From positions 1 through 64,000 of the forward strand of contig NZ_QEWN01000087.1 in assembly GCF_006124995.1 (NCBI RefSeq): a stretch of 64,000 bases of DNA, read 5' to 3'. Position 1 is the first letter of the stretch; every line of letters starts with the position of its first letter. Positions 9,811 through 20,386 of this stretch are shown here, piece by piece. The position numbers and the translations under genes were made by a program. The stretch comes from Vibrio sp. Hep-1b-8 (lineage in GTDB: Bacteria > Pseudomonadota > Gammaproteobacteria > Enterobacterales > Vibrionaceae). The notes beneath the pieces were generated by a model that saw only the letters and a program-made list of their open reading frames with translations, was not told where the DNA came from and did no database searches.

Positions 9811-9870
9811 TGTGGATCTCCAAATTCTAATTCGGGCAAGAGTTTAACATAGTGTTTTAGTGGTCAAAAC

Positions 9871-12711
9871 CTATTCGAGCCACTCGTGCCATAGTTTAGT
9901 CACCAATTCACGTTCATTGATGAATTTATCTTCAGCAACATCTGCATCAAGGTTCAAAAGATTACGATGATGGATTTGGTCACGCATGGTGGTATAAGCA
10001 CAGGTCAATGCCATCGCATCCTGCTCCTCCATGATGCCTTGTGCCATCATACTCTCAAAGATTCGAACGTTATCACTCCAGCGGGTCAGTTTTGGTTTTT
10101 GCTGACTAAAGCGCAGTACAAGGTACTGAGCGAGAAATTCGACATCGGTGATGCCTCCTGGATCTTGCTTGAGCATAAAGCGACCTGCCTTTTTCCCCCC
10201 CAAATGGTCGCGCATCTTCACTCGCATCTCAGACACTTCTTTCCTCAAAGTGGCTTCGTCTCGTTGAAGTGAAAGAATTTCATGGCGGGTCTTTGCAAAT
10301 GCCTGCTGTAATAATTCGTCACCATATATCATTCGTGCACGAACGAGCGCCTGATGTTCCCACGTCCAAGCTTCTTCTCGTTGATATAGGTCGAACGCAT
10401 CACTAGGACTGACCAGCAAACCAGATGCACCAGAAGGACGTAAGCGAGTGTCCACTTCGTACAAGATCCCTGAAGCGGTTCGGGTTGAGAATATATGAAT
10501 GATTCGTTGTGCCAGTCTGAGATAAAACTGGCGGCCATCGATTTCTTTCTTACCATCGGTATATACAGTAGCCGGGCAGTCATGCATAAAGACGATATCT
10601 AAATCTGAGTTGTAGCCTAGCTCCCAACCACCAACCTTGCCATAGCCAATGACGGCAAAGCCTTTTCCACTCCGTTCTTTAAGATGAGTCGGCTCTCCAT
10701 ACTTTTCAGCCATCTGCAACCACGCCTGCCCAACCACCGACTCAACAATCGCTTCCGCCAAATAGGTTAAGTGGTCACTTACTTTCATTACCGGCAGTGC
10801 ACCCGCGATATCGGCTGCGGCGATACGCAAGATACAAATCTGCTTAAACTGGCGCAAAGCTTCCATCTGTTGCTCCATATCATCTTCAGGGATACGGGCC
10901 AAAAAGTCTCGCAACTCAGTGCGGTAACTCTCCAGTGGAATCGGGTTATACAATTGTTGTGGGTCAATCAACTCATCAAGCAAAATCGGGTAGCGCCCCA
11001 ACTGCTCGGAAATCATTGGACTGGCCGTACATAAACGGACTAACTGGGTTAACGCAGCATTGTGCTCATCTAACAGTTCAAGGTACGTTGTTCGCGTAAC
11101 AATGTTATGCAATAAGTGCAGCACTCGAGGCAAACCAAACTTGGCGTCTTGATGAGAGTAAATAGCAGCGAACACTTTTGGCATCAAGCGATTAAGAACT
11201 TCACGACCACGTGGCCCGAGGGTCTTTTTCGCTAAATCTTGCTTGAATTGCATGATGGTACTGGCCATAGTCTGAGGCGATTCAACGGCCATATCCTGTT
11301 CAAGAATGTTCTCGATAACATCTTGTTTTGCCGCCATATCCCATAGTTCAACAAAATGCTGAGCAATGTCTTGCTGTTCTTCTTCATCGTCTCCGATCAG
11401 CGCAGCAAACACGCCATGTACATTCGCCATGTGCGTTTCTACATCCGCGATAAGATCTGCCCAAGCGCCGTACCCCATGGCAACCGCAAGCTGCAATCGC
11501 TCAGTTTCACATTCAGGAAGAGTCTGAGTTTGTTTGTCTGCCATCGCTTGAAGCAGGTTTTCCAATCGACGTAAGAATTTGTAGGCCTCTCTTAAAGCCT
11601 GCGTTTCTGGTTTCGTAAGTAGCTCTAACGCTTCAACGGCATCAATCGTGACGAGCAGTCCGCGCTGACGTAGACTTGGCTCTCGGCCACCTCTTATCAA
11701 CTGAAATACCTGGGCAATAAACTCAATCTCACGTATACCACCAGCACCGAGCTTAATGTTATTGCTGAGACCACGACGGCGAACCTCGCTGCTGATCATC
11801 GACTTCATGCGTCTAAGAGACTGAATCGCACTGAAATCGATATAGCGCCGGAACACAAATGGGCGCAGCATTTGACGCAATTCTTGATATTGCGGGTACA
11901 TCTCACTGCCCATGACCCGTGCTTTAATCATTGCGTAGCGTTCCCAATCACGCCCCTGCTCCTGATAGTAGTCCTCCAAAGCAGCGTAGCTCATTACCAA
12001 CGGACCACTGTCACCAAAAGGACGCAGGCGCATATCAACCCGATAACAGAAACCATCAAAGGTCTGCTGATCAAGGGCTTTAATGATGCGCTGGCCTAAA
12101 CGAGTAAAAAATTGAGCGTTCGCAATACTGCGGCGTGTTCCTTGCGTCTCACCATTTTCTGGATAGGTAAAGATCAGATCGATATCGGAAGAGAAATTGA
12201 GCTCTCCTCCGCCAAGCTTACCCATGCCAATGATTAGCATTGGCTGAGCCTCACCCTGAGCATTCATCGGCGTTCCCCACAGTTCACAGCAAGCATCGTA
12301 CTGCCAATGATATGTCTCGAAAATCATCGCTTCGGCAAGCTGGGACAAATGAGTAAGGCTCTCTTCTAGTGACCACGAAGCGGTGAAATCACGCCACGCA
12401 ATATAAACCATTTCTCTGTTGCGGAACTGTCTCAGGACTCGATGTCCCTGCATTTCATCGCTGCATTCACTCAGCATACTGGCCAATCTTTCTCGGTATT
12501 GCTCGTAGCGCGAATTCTCTGCCAACATATGTGGCAACAATTGCTGAAGTTGCTCATCTGCCACCAAGGTATTACAGACAAACTGACTTAAACCTGCGAC
12601 GTAGCTAAGTTGCTGTTTCAAAGAGTCAGGCCAGTGTGAAATTGCATCAGATTGAAATAATGAGTCGGTCGCAGACTGGGAGATGGAGACAAGACTTTCT
12701 GGCAGTTGCAT
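9871..12711 (-). CDS. glnE: Bifunctional glutamine synthetase adenylyltransferase/adenylyl-removing enzyme
   Basis: Adenylylates and deadenylylates glutamine synthetase in answer to PII and glutamine, tuning nitrogen assimilation. The 946-residue length matches E. coli GlnE. Two nucleotidyltransferase domains are visible through their paired aspartates: SSDIDLIF near residue 175 (removing activity) and NSDLDIVF near 705 (transferase activity), each with a following helical domain. AAGGA precedes the ATG. Downstream hldE is co-directional. Confidence 0.98.
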   Translation of the reverse strand: MQLPESLVSISQSATDSLFQSDAISHWPDSLKQQLSYVAGLSQFVCNTLVADEQLQQLLPHMLAENSRYEQYRERLASMLSECSDEMQGHRVLRQFRNREMVYIAWRDFTASWSLEESLTHLSQLAEAMIFETYHWQYDACCELWGTPMNAQGEAQPMLIIGMGKLGGGELNFSSDIDLIFTYPENGETQGTRRSIANAQFFTRLGQRIIKALDQQTFDGFCYRVDMRLRPFGDSGPLVMSYAALEDYYQEQGRDWERYAMIKARVMGSEMYPQYQELRQMLRPFVFRRYIDFSAIQSLRRMKSMISSEVRRRGLSNNIKLGAGGIREIEFIAQVFQLIRGGREPSLRQRGLLVTIDAVEALELLTKPETQALREAYKFLRRLENLLQAMADKQTQTLPECETERLQLAVAMGYGAWADLIADVETHMANVHGVFAALIGDDEEEQQDIAQHFVELWDMAAKQDVIENILEQDMAVESPQTMASTIMQFKQDLAKKTLGPRGREVLNRLMPKVFAAIYSHQDAKFGLPRVLHLLHNIVTRTTYLELLDEHNAALTQLVRLCTASPMISEQLGRYPILLDELIDPQQLYNPIPLESYRTELRDFLARIPEDDMEQQMEALRQFKQICILRIAAADIAGALPVMKVSDHLTYLAEAIVESVVGQAWLQMAEKYGEPTHLKERSGKGFAVIGYGKVGGWELGYNSDLDIVFMHDCPATVYTDGKKEIDGRQFYLRLAQRIIHIFSTRTASGILYEVDTRLRPSGASGLLVSPSDAFDLYQREEAWTWEHQALVRARMIYGDELLQQAFAKTRHEILSLQRDEATLRKEVSEMRVKMRDHLGGKKAGRFMLKQDPGGITDVEFLAQYLVLRFSQQKPKLTRWSDNVRIFESMMAQGIMEEQDAMALTCAYTTMRDQIHHRNLLNLDADVAEDKFINERELVTKLWHEWLE

Positions 12712-12771
12712 GATTCTTCCTTGTGATAGAAATACCAGTTGAGTGAAAGGTAACGCTCTATTTATACCAAT

Positions 12772-12803
12772 AAAAAACGCCCACTAGTAGCAAGTGGGCG
12801 TTT
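12772..12803 (-). terminator. Terminator after the MCP gene
   Basis: An 11-bp stem (12775-12785 with 12793-12803) followed on the minus strand by a T run, 20 bp beyond the MCP stop codon and upstream of glnE. Confidence 0.9.
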
Positions 12804-12823
12804 ATTGCAATTAAGTTGAGAAG

Positions 12824-14080
12824 CTACACCTTAAATGAAGTGATTTTCTTATCCAGTTCCTCAGCATTTTGCTGCATGATTTCTGATGTCTCGAGCAACT
12901 CGGAAACCACGGTGACCGATGCTTGCACCAGCTCTCGCACATTCGTCAGGTTTTGACTCATCTCTTCCGCAACACTGCTCTGCTGACCTGCTGCGGTGGC
13001 GATTTGGAAGTTCATATCATTGATTTGATTGACCTGACTCACGATACCATCCAATTCGCTACCCGCGTTGGTCACCAATTCCACACCTTCAGCGGCTTCA
13101 ACCACACTCTTTTCCATCAGTTCAACCGCAGAGTTGGCACTTGTTTGTAGCTGAGAAATCATCTCTTGGATTTCGACAGTCGCCTGCTGAGTACGCTGAG
13201 CAAGGTTGCGCACTTCGTCGGCAACAACCGCAAAGCCTCGACCCGCTTCACCCGCACGTGCCGCTTCAATCGCGGCGTTGAGCGCTAGCAAGTTAGTTTG
13301 CTCAGAGATCCCTTGAATGGTACCAACCACACTACCAATGGAATCGACACTCTCTTCTACTTGATTGACAGCCTGTGCTGAAGCTGAAATATCTTTAGAA
13401 AGTTCACTGATTTTCAAGACCGTATCTTGGACAAAGCGTTGACCTGTCTCGGCTTGTCCAGACGCACTTTCAGTCAGTGATGAAGCGTTTTGAGCGTGGC
13501 CAGCAACAGTTTGGACCGTCGATGTCATTTCGCTCATCGCCGTGGCTAGCTGATCAATCTCATTAAACTCTTCCTGCGCTGACTCTTTAGTCTCAGACAT
13601 GCTCAACGTCATTACTTCAGTTAATCCAGACAGCTCCTGAGAGGCATCGATCTGTAAACGAATCATCTCTTGTAATTGGACACGAGTCTTTTCTAGCTCA
13701 CGCGCTACATCACCATATTCATCTTTACACGCCATTTCGATAGGCACTGAAAGATCTCTTTCTGCCATCAATTTAATAGATTCGCTTAGATATTGGGTTT
13801 GACGTAACATAACCCGAGCAGCAAATAGTAAGAGAACGACGAATACAACTATCATGATTGCTGTTTGCCAAGCGACTTGCACCAGATAAGCTTCGTAATG
13901 CTGTTGTGCAACCTGAGCGTCTTGAGTTGCGGCGAGAAGAGAGTCGTAAAAGGTGCTTGCGTCCCAGAGTTGCTTACCGATGATCAACAGTGTACTGAAT
14001 ACCATCAGCATCACCATTTTAGGAACCAGTCGGATATCCGTGATAACTCGTTCCCACGGCTTAAATGCCATCTTGGTCAT
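12824..14080 (-). CDS. Methyl-accepting chemotaxis protein with very short periplasmic loop
   Basis: Membrane chemoreceptor that would signal to CheA/CheW. 418 residues: transmembrane helix 1 at about 22-38, a periplasmic segment of only about 30 residues, helix 2 at about 72-95, a HAMP domain ([18 protein letters not shown]), then the long coiled-coil signalling domain with the conserved hairpin tip [20 protein letters not shown]. The periplasmic part is too small for a Cache, PAS or four-helix sensor, so the stimulus may be sensed in the membrane or through a partner. GGAG 8 nt before the ATG supports the start. It stands alone, divergent from a K+ channel gene. Confidence 0.93.
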   Translation of the reverse strand: MTKMAFKPWERVITDIRLVPKMVMLMVFSTLLIIGKQLWDASTFYDSLLAATQDAQVAQQHYEAYLVQVAWQTAIMIVVFVVLLLFAARVMLRQTQYLSESIKLMAERDLSVPIEMACKDEYGDVARELEKTRVQLQEMIRLQIDASQELSGLTEVMTLSMSETKESAQEEFNEIDQLATAMSEMTSTVQTVAGHAQNASSLTESASGQAETGQRFVQDTVLKISELSKDISASAQAVNQVEESVDSIGSVVGTIQGISEQTNLLALNAAIEAARAGEAGRGFAVVADEVRNLAQRTQQATVEIQEMISQLQTSANSAVELMEKSVVEAAEGVELVTNAGSELDGIVSQVNQINDMNFQIATAAGQQSSVAEEMSQNLTNVRELVQASVTVVSELLETSEIMQQNAEELDKKITSFKV

Positions 14081-14189
14081 TGTCCGTTCTCCAATATATG
14101 AATTTTTTGATTTCAGTGCCTTATACTAGAGTGATGCAGCTTCTCTCACTCCCCCGAACGCGCTGATTGTTATTTTTTTCGAGCCTCGT

Positions 14190-14951
14190 ATGAAAAGAGA
14201 TACTACCAAAGACGATACAAAACCGATGAGCTTGTTGTCACTGATCCTGTCATTTATGGCGCTATTTGTGATCTCGGGCTTATTGTTTTTTCCACTACGC
14301 TCTGAAACTCGACAAGTACTTATCGGCTTAGACTTTATTATCTGTAGCATTTTCATCCTGCAGCTCAGCGTAGATATGATCCGGTCGACAGATCGTGTGC
14401 AATTTTTGAAACGACACTGGATCGATTTTATTGCCAGTATCCCGATGGTTGAACCGCTGCGATACGCACGAATCTTCCATATCATGCGGGTGATTCTTGT
14501 TATTCGTTCCAGCCGCTACATTTTTAGCCAGCTACTCAATAATCGCCGTGAAACTACGCTGGCCTCGATCCTTTTGTTAATGGTTATTCTACTCACCGTT
14601 GGATCGAGCATGATGCTCATGATCGAAGGCTCTTCGCCTGATGCCAATATTCAAAGTGGTGGTGATGCTTTGTGGTGGGCACTGGTGACAATATCAACGG
14701 TTGGTTATGGCGATCACTACCCTGTGACTGATGGCGGTAAATTTTTAGCTGCGGGGTTGATCATCTGTGGTGTTGGCTTATTCGGTATGATCTCAGGTCT
14801 GATTACCTCTTTGATCACTTCTCCAAACAAGGTTCAAACCCAGCGTTCTGAGAACAAAGAGCGACTACTACGTGAACTGGTCGAGAAACAAGACCAGATC
14901 CTTAAACGTCTCGATCAATTAGAGAAACAGCAATCAAAACGGGAGCCATAA
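14190..14951 (+). CDS. Voltage-gated-type potassium channel
   Basis: 253 residues resembling a six-helix ion channel: hydrophobic segments at about 14-35, 44-63, 80-112 (S3-S4-like, with Arg at intervals in RYARIFHIMRVILVIRSSR), 127-148, a pore loop, and 190-212. The selectivity filter TVGYGD is at about 170-175, diagnostic for K+. A soluble C-terminal coiled coil (ENKERLLRELVEKQDQIL) probably helps tetramerise. No cyclic-nucleotide or RCK domain follows. The ribosome-binding site is weak. The gene is divergent from the MCP gene with a 109-bp gap and is closed by a terminator that overlaps its stop codon. Confidence 0.9.
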   Translation: MKRDTTKDDTKPMSLLSLILSFMALFVISGLLFFPLRSETRQVLIGLDFIICSIFILQLSVDMIRSTDRVQFLKRHWIDFIASIPMVEPLRYARIFHIMRVILVIRSSRYIFSQLLNNRRETTLASILLLMVILLTVGSSMMLMIEGSSPDANIQSGGDALWWALVTISTVGYGDHYPVTDGGKFLAAGLIICGVGLFGMISGLITSLITSPNKVQTQRSENKERLLRELVEKQDQILKRLDQLEKQQSKREP

Positions 14952-14967
14952 GGCTCCCGTTGTTTTT
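14938..14967 (+). terminator. Terminator of the K+ channel gene
   Basis: A perfect 10-bp stem (14938-14947 with 14952-14961) has the TAA stop in its loop region and is followed by GTTTTT. The stem could also serve ygiF from the other strand. Confidence 0.9.
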
Positions 14968-14981
14968 ACGTTATTTACTGA

Positions 14982-16499
14982 TTAGCTTTGCCAATATGGC
15001 TGAGCTTCAATACAAATGACTCGAGTCTGCTCCATAGCATGAAGTATCGAGCTTTCTTGTCTTGTCAACCAACGCTCGAGTTGTTCACGCTCTTCGCCTT
15101 CTAGCTTGTCCACTAATTGCTCTAACGTTTTTAGCTTTTGCAGGTCATCCGTACCATGCAATAGATCACTCCAAGGCAAACGGAAACCGTTGCGCTCATC
15201 AACATCAAACAGGCTAGCAAAGCTAACACCAGTATATAGATTACGCATCAAACGGTATTGCTGCTCAATGTAGTCTTGGCTAGTTAGGTTGCGTTCTGGT
15301 GGGAAAGCTTCCATCAACTCAGCCCATGTACGATCAAGTTGCTGTATTGAGAAATGCTCAATATTAAGTGCCATTTTTTCGCGAGACTTATCATCAAGGA
15401 AAGGCTGCCAACCGCGAGTCAGGATCCAGCGACTTAAATCTAACAACAAGCCAGTATAACGTGCTGAATTCAGTAACTCCAAAACTTGTTCACGACTCGG
15501 TAGCTGTTCCTGAAGCAGTTTCAATTCACTGACAAGAAACTTACGCGCATCGAGTTTACGTAGCGCATGGCCTTTGTCATCAAGCAGATCTTCGAGGTAG
15601 TCGTAATCATGTAACCACTCAAGTTCTTGCTCAAGCCATTTAAGCTCTTGGCGCAAAATAGCACTTGCACGACGAGGAACCACACCACCGTAAACCGTTA
15701 AAATCTGTCGAATAAAGCTGAGCGAATTTTTTATCTCATGCACCGCTTCGATCGAATCACGCTCTGAATAAATCTGTTCATGGTAATGCCAATGAGAAAG
15801 AGCATGTTCTAAAGAGTTGATAAAGCACGACTCAACGGTGTCATTCTTATTCGTTGCAACTAAGGTTAACGGTTTTACTTCGTCCCCCGTGTAGCCCATC
15901 GCTAAACGGTAGCCTTTGGCTGCCTTGCTCAAGTTGCCTAAGCGCATACCACCATCTTCAGAGAAGCTACGAGCCAGTGTAAATAACGCATCGGTCTGTC
16001 CGGACTTTAGCTCGAGCTCAACTTCGCAAATCGGATCTTGCTTACCATTGGCTTCGACCATGCCTTGGTCAAACGCAACCTCAACTTGGCTACCATCAGG
16101 CATACCAATCAACCATTGCTCTCGGGTGAAATTAGTAGAGAAAAGTGGCTGAAGCTCAGACTGTAGCGTGGCGATATCTTTTCCTGCCGGCCAAATATCG
16201 CCCGGGTGAAGGGCTAATTGCGGGTCATTGCTGTCATGTTCAGCATTGTACTCCGGTCTCTGGTGCAATCCTGCAACCACACGACCTGATGTTTTCACCG
16301 TCTGAACATAGACGTCATCAAAACGGCGAATCCTTAGACCAATATCGTGCTGACGAAGCCAGTTATCCGGTGTATCAAAGTAAGTGTTACCTAACTCTCG
16401 ACAGCTGTGCTGAAGTACTTTTGTTTCAGAAATCTTGTCTCGTAAAGTGTCTGAAAAATCGGGAGATACAAAAAACTTCAGTTCTATCTCGGTTTCCAT
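14982..16499 (-). CDS. ygiF: Inorganic triphosphatase, CYTH-CHAD protein
   Basis: CYTH-domain enzyme of the YgiF type, which hydrolyses inorganic triphosphate with a divalent metal. The defining ExExK motif is at the N-terminus (METEIELK, E4/E6/K8), followed by basic strand residues such as RIRRFDD and the EVELEL strand. The C-terminal half is a helical CHAD domain rich in His/Arg (for example VHEIKNSLSFIRQ), a proposed polyphosphate binder. The start at 16499 has AAAGG upstream and places the motif at the N-terminus; the longer frame adds 19 residues without support. 505 residues, longer than E. coli YgiF (433). Confidence 0.92.
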   Translation of the reverse strand: METEIELKFFVSPDFSDTLRDKISETKVLQHSCRELGNTYFDTPDNWLRQHDIGLRIRRFDDVYVQTVKTSGRVVAGLHQRPEYNAEHDSNDPQLALHPGDIWPAGKDIATLQSELQPLFSTNFTREQWLIGMPDGSQVEVAFDQGMVEANGKQDPICEVELELKSGQTDALFTLARSFSEDGGMRLGNLSKAAKGYRLAMGYTGDEVKPLTLVATNKNDTVESCFINSLEHALSHWHYHEQIYSERDSIEAVHEIKNSLSFIRQILTVYGGVVPRRASAILRQELKWLEQELEWLHDYDYLEDLLDDKGHALRKLDARKFLVSELKLLQEQLPSREQVLELLNSARYTGLLLDLSRWILTRGWQPFLDDKSREKMALNIEHFSIQQLDRTWAELMEAFPPERNLTSQDYIEQQYRLMRNLYTGVSFASLFDVDERNGFRLPWSDLLHGTDDLQKLKTLEQLVDKLEGEEREQLERWLTRQESSILHAMEQTRVICIEAQPYWQS

Positions 16500-16705
16500 A
16501 GTTATACCTTTCAAAGCAGATAGAGACAGGATATTGCCAATTTTCTTACTCGGCAAGAAAGAAATATCGACTTAATGATGATCTAAAACAGTTTTAATGA
16601 TGGATTTAATGAGTTAACATGCGCGCCTTTATAGCCATCGTTCAACATTTCGCCATGAAATGGTGTATGTTAGTTTTTAGGTTATATTAATTGGGTTGAA
16701 TGACC

Positions 16706-17386
16706 ATGCCAGTAAATACAATTATGGGGCTATTTGCAAAGTCCCCTATTAAACCTTTGCAGCGCCACGTTGTGTGTGTAAATGAATGTTGCTCACACCT
16801 AATCAACTTTTTCGAAGTAAGTTCAAAAGGGGATTGGGAGAAAGCATCTGAAATTCGTGCACAGATTTCTCATCTTGAGAAGGAAGCCGACGTACTTAAG
16901 CGCGAAATTCGTCTAAAACTTCCTCGTGGTTTGTTTATGCCAGTGGATCGCAGCGACATGCTTGAACTACTGACACAACAGGACAAACTCGCAAACCTTG
17001 CAAAAGACATTGCTGGCCGAGTTTATGGCCGTCAATTGACTATCCCTGCACCTCTTCAAGAGAATTTTATTGCGTACGTAAGACGTTGCCTAGACGCAGC
17101 TGAACAAGCGCAAAAAGTTATCAATGAGCTTGATGAGTTATTGGAAACTGGATTTAAAGGCCGCGAAGTAACGCTTGTGGCTGAAATGATCCACCAACTG
17201 GATGTGATTGAGGACGACACAGACGCGATGCAGATCCAACTTCGCCAACAACTAATGGCGATCGAATCGGATCTAAATCCTGTTGATGTGATGTTCCTTT
17301 ACAAAATTCTAGAGTGGGTAGGCGGTATTGCTGATCAGGCGCAACGTGTTGGTGCGCGTCTGGAAGTAATGTTGTCTCGCTCATAA
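16706..17386 (+). CDS. DUF47/TIGR00153 PhoU-like protein
   Basis: 226 all-helical residues of the DUF47 family, distant relatives of PhoU that are usually encoded next to Pit phosphate transporters and thought to modulate them. Recognisable stretches are MPVNTIMGLFAKS, a helix LEKEADVLKREIRLKLPRG and MIHQLDVIEDDTDAMQ. Acidic and histidine residues fit the metal-binding PhoU fold. The ATG at 16706 gives the usual family start; an ATG two codons upstream is equally possible. pitA follows on the same strand after 132 bp. Confidence 0.92.
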   Translation: MPVNTIMGLFAKSPIKPLQRHVVCVNECCSHLINFFEVSSKGDWEKASEIRAQISHLEKEADVLKREIRLKLPRGLFMPVDRSDMLELLTQQDKLANLAKDIAGRVYGRQLTIPAPLQENFIAYVRRCLDAAEQAQKVINELDELLETGFKGREVTLVAEMIHQLDVIEDDTDAMQIQLRQQLMAIESDLNPVDVMFLYKILEWVGGIADQAQRVGARLEVMLSRS

Positions 17387-17518
17387 ATATAAGTTAACCA
17401 AATAACGAAGAGCATCTAACTAGTTCACACCCCTTATAGGCGATAAATACTGACGCGCTGAAGGGGTTTCGTCGTTCTTAATTTTTGCTCCGCTTGTTAT
17501 CAACAACTAGGTATTACG

Positions 17519-18778
17519 ATGGATATCCTTGCGAACTACGGCACTGTCCTGATTATTATTGCAGCAGTCTTTGGCTTTATGATGGCTATCGGTATTGGCG
17601 CAAATGACGTAGCCAATGCGATGGGCACATCTGTGGGGTCAAAAGCGCTAACCGTCAAACAAGCAATCATCATTGCGATGATCTTTGAGTTTGCTGGTGC
17701 ATATTTAGCAGGTGGTGAAGTAACCGACACTATCCGTAAAGGCGTAATTGAAACGTCCCTATTTGCTCACCAACCTGACGTACTTGTCTTCGGTATGATG
17801 TCAGCGCTTTTAGCTGCTGGTACATGGCTACTACTCGCTTCTTACATGGGTTGGCCAGTTTCAACGACTCACTCAATCATCGGTGCAATCATCGGTTTTG
17901 CGTGTGTTTCAGTAGGTACAGAAGCGGTTGACTGGAGCAGTGTTCAAGGCATTGTAGGTAGCTGGATTATTACTCCTGTTATCTCTGGTTTCTTTGCTTA
18001 CGTAATCTTTGTCAGTGCACAACGACTGATATTCGATACTGAAAAACCTCTGTTTAACGCTAAACGCTTCGTACCTGTTTACATGTTCATTACCACTATG
18101 GTAATTGCTCTGGTTACGATTAAGAAAGGCCTTAAGCACGTTGGTCTGCACCTATCCAACGGTGAAGCTTGGATGTGGGCAGCCATTGTATCTGCAATCG
18201 TAATGGCTGGTGGTTACTTCTACATTCAGAAGAAATTTGCTAGCCGCGAAGATGATCATGGCTTTGCTGGTGTAGAAGGCATCTTCAGCGTTCTGATGGT
18301 TATCACAGCTTGTGCGATGGCATTTGCTCACGGCTCAAACGACGTCGCTAACGCCATTGGCCCTCTATCTGCGGTTGTATCGACAGTGGAGCACATGGGT
18401 GAGATTACAACCAAGAGTACCATCGCTTGGTGGATTCTACCACTCGGTGGCTTTGGTATTGTTGTTGGTCTTGCGACTCTTGGTCACAAAGTAATGGCAA
18501 CGGTTGGTACTGGTATTACAGAACTAACACCTAGCCGTGGCTTCGCCGCTCAGCTTGCTACTGCATGTACTGTAGTACTAGCGTCAGGTACAGGTCTGCC
18601 AATCTCTACCACTCAAACACTCGTTGGTGCTGTTTTAGGTGTTGGTTTTGCTCGTGGTATCGCAGCACTTAACCTTGGTGTTGTGCGTAACATCGTTGCA
18701 TCTTGGATCGTTACACTGCCAGCAGGTGCGCTATTGGCAGTGGTATTCTTCTACGCGATTCAAGCGATGTTTGTTTAA
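17519..18778 (+). CDS. pitA: Low-affinity inorganic phosphate transporter, Pit family
   Basis: Inner-membrane phosphate symporter. 419 residues with about ten hydrophobic segments and the two inverted family signatures GANDVANAMGTSVGSKAL (about residues 27-44) and GSNDVANAIGPLSAV (about 275-290). An internal hydrophilic loop separates the halves. AGG lies 7 nt before the ATG. Paired with the DUF47 gene upstream, a standard Pit-accessory pair. This pair is inserted between ygiF and ygiM relative to the enteric order. Confidence 0.96.
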   Translation: MDILANYGTVLIIIAAVFGFMMAIGIGANDVANAMGTSVGSKALTVKQAIIIAMIFEFAGAYLAGGEVTDTIRKGVIETSLFAHQPDVLVFGMMSALLAAGTWLLLASYMGWPVSTTHSIIGAIIGFACVSVGTEAVDWSSVQGIVGSWIITPVISGFFAYVIFVSAQRLIFDTEKPLFNAKRFVPVYMFITTMVIALVTIKKGLKHVGLHLSNGEAWMWAAIVSAIVMAGGYFYIQKKFASREDDHGFAGVEGIFSVLMVITACAMAFAHGSNDVANAIGPLSAVVSTVEHMGEITTKSTIAWWILPLGGFGIVVGLATLGHKVMATVGTGITELTPSRGFAAQLATACTVVLASGTGLPISTTQTLVGAVLGVGFARGIAALNLGVVRNIVASWIVTLPAGALLAVVFFYAIQAMFV

Positions 18779-18833
18779 TCAATGACATCAGTGATGTGTT
18801 AACTCACTGTCATTATTGACTCAAAACCGCATA

Positions 18834-18858
18834 AAGGGAGGCTAAGCCTCCCTTCTTT
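18834..18858 (+). terminator. pitA terminator
   Basis: A perfect 9-bp stem (18834-18842 with 18846-18854), loop TAA, then CTTT. Confidence 0.85.
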
Positions 18859-18951
18859 GTTGCAGTCATCTCAGAAACTACTTACTATTTGGCTCTAGAA
18901 TTATATAGATAATGGGTTTGCAGACCCTCTTAGACTGTTAAAGGATTTACC

Positions 18952-19563
18952 GTGAAAAAACTGGTTTGCTTCTTTTTGGCTTCGATGCTCGCTGTTCCAG
19001 CGGCATTCGCTCAAGACCGTTATATCTCTGATAAGCTATTTACCTATATGCACTCTGGTCCTAGCAACCAATTCCGCATTATCGGCAGCGTTGATGCTGG
19101 AGATAAAGTAAAGCTACTGTCAACCAACAAAGACTCGGGATATACCCAGGTACAGGACAGTAAAGGTCGTAAAGGCTGGGTTGAAAGCCGCTTTGTGACT
19201 AACCAAGAAAGCATGGCACTTCGACTACCAAAGCTTGAGAATGAGCTAAAAGATGTTAAAGAAAAGCTGGCGAATGCCCGTTCTAATGCTGACCAGGAAA
19301 AAGCGGGATTAGTCGATTCGCTAGAAACTCGTAACCGCCAAATCAGTGAGTTAGAACTAGGCTACAACGAAATGAGCCAACAGCTATCCGCTTCTCAGGA
19401 AGAAGTTCGCAAACTGCGTGCGAAACTGGATACACAGAAAGATGACTTACTACTGAAATACTTTATGTATGGTGGTGGCGTTGCAGGTATCGGTCTACTG
19501 CTTGGCTTGATTCTGCCACATATCATTCCACGCAGAAAACGTTCTCCATCCGGTTGGGCGTAA
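18952..19563 (+). CDS. ygiM: TIGR04211 SH3-domain membrane protein
   Basis: 203 residues starting at GTG with AAGGA upstream. Signal peptide 1-20 (cleavage after AAFA), bacterial SH3 domain about 22-82 (LFTYMHSGPSNQFRIIGSV and KGRKGWVESRFV), a long coiled coil about 90-160, then a C-terminal transmembrane helix (YFMYGGGVAGIGLLLGLILP) and a basic tail. The topology places the SH3 and coiled coil in the periplasm with a C-terminal anchor. Function is not established; proximity to cca and ygiF is conserved from E. coli. Confidence 0.9.
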   Translation: MKKLVCFFLASMLAVPAAFAQDRYISDKLFTYMHSGPSNQFRIIGSVDAGDKVKLLSTNKDSGYTQVQDSKGRKGWVESRFVTNQESMALRLPKLENELKDVKEKLANARSNADQEKAGLVDSLETRNRQISELELGYNEMSQQLSASQEEVRKLRAKLDTQKDDLLLKYFMYGGGVAGIGLLLGLILPHIIPRRKRSPSGWA

Positions 19564-19580
19564 GTAGAACAGAAATTAAC

Positions 19581-19606
19581 AAGGTCACGATGTCGTGACC
19601 TTTTTT
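19581..19606 (+). terminator. ygiM terminator
   Basis: A 9-bp perfect stem (AAGGTCACG with CGTGACCTT) with loop ATGT, followed by T6. Confidence 0.92.
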
Positions 19607-19612
19607 AATCAG

Positions 19613-20386
19613 TTAACCTTTCCAATCATATAAGGCAGGCACTTCTATCAACTCGCCCTTGTAGCGAATCCGACAGGCTTGCTGCTCGATCGCCACCAAC
19701 TCAACATCCGCGCTAATCCAGTCACCTTCACTGTACTCTACCCCATTTACCTTAACCCAACGCTTATCGGCTCGGCTCGAGTAGACATGCGTCTGAAAGT
19801 TCATTGCTGGCAGTTTTCCATACCAACTATCAGGCTGTTGTGACAGGTTTGACACTCGGTCATCCGAGTTCACTGGCTCAACTTGAGGGATTGTATTAAC
19901 GGCGCTTGCAAACCGTTGCGCCAGCTCTGGTGATAGACCTGACAAATCCAGACCTGTCAGCAGATCGGTTTGATCTGAAGCTACACTTTGAACGGTGTTT
20001 TCAGCCTTGCCGAGTATCTCATCAGGCAGAGCGTCATCGTCTATTTCACCTTCGGTAACGTTAGACACTCTATCATCACGCTGAGAATAGGTCGCAGCCA
20101 GAGGCCCAAAATCTGGCGTTTTTTCAATCTGGTATTCGAACGGAACTTCAATTGATACCGTCTCACTAACATTGGATTCAAGCCAAGCTTGTTTTTGTGA
20201 CTGATAGGTATGAATAACGACTAGACCCGCTATCACCATAGGCGGAACTAATGCTATCGAGAAGTATCGCAACCTGCCTATAGGCTGTGGCTGCGTCGTC
20301 ATGACAGGAGCCAACATTGGCGCTTGCATGCCAGTTGAGCATCGGCTTCGCTCTGAACTTTTGAGTTGTCGCATAACCTTAGACAT
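19613..20386 (-). CDS. gspB: General secretion pathway protein B (GspB/ExeB-like)
   Basis: Inner-membrane protein with one transmembrane helix at about 42-59 (FSIALVPPMVIAGLVVI), a proline- and acid-rich periplasmic linker, and a C-terminal GspB-type domain (WVKVNGVEYSEGDWI, IRYKGELIEVPALYDWKG). GspB works with GspA in helping the type II secretin assemble through the peptidoglycan in Aeromonas and Vibrio. AAGGA precedes the ATG. It overlaps the end of gspA by 8 bp, so the two are translated together. Confidence 0.9.
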   Translation of the reverse strand: MSKVMRQLKSSERSRCSTGMQAPMLAPVMTTQPQPIGRLRYFSIALVPPMVIAGLVVIHTYQSQKQAWLESNVSETVSIEVPFEYQIEKTPDFGPLAATYSQRDDRVSNVTEGEIDDDALPDEILGKAENTVQSVASDQTDLLTGLDLSGLSPELAQRFASAVNTIPQVEPVNSDDRVSNLSQQPDSWYGKLPAMNFQTHVYSSRADKRWVKVNGVEYSEGDWISADVELVAIEQQACRIRYKGELIEVPALYDWKG

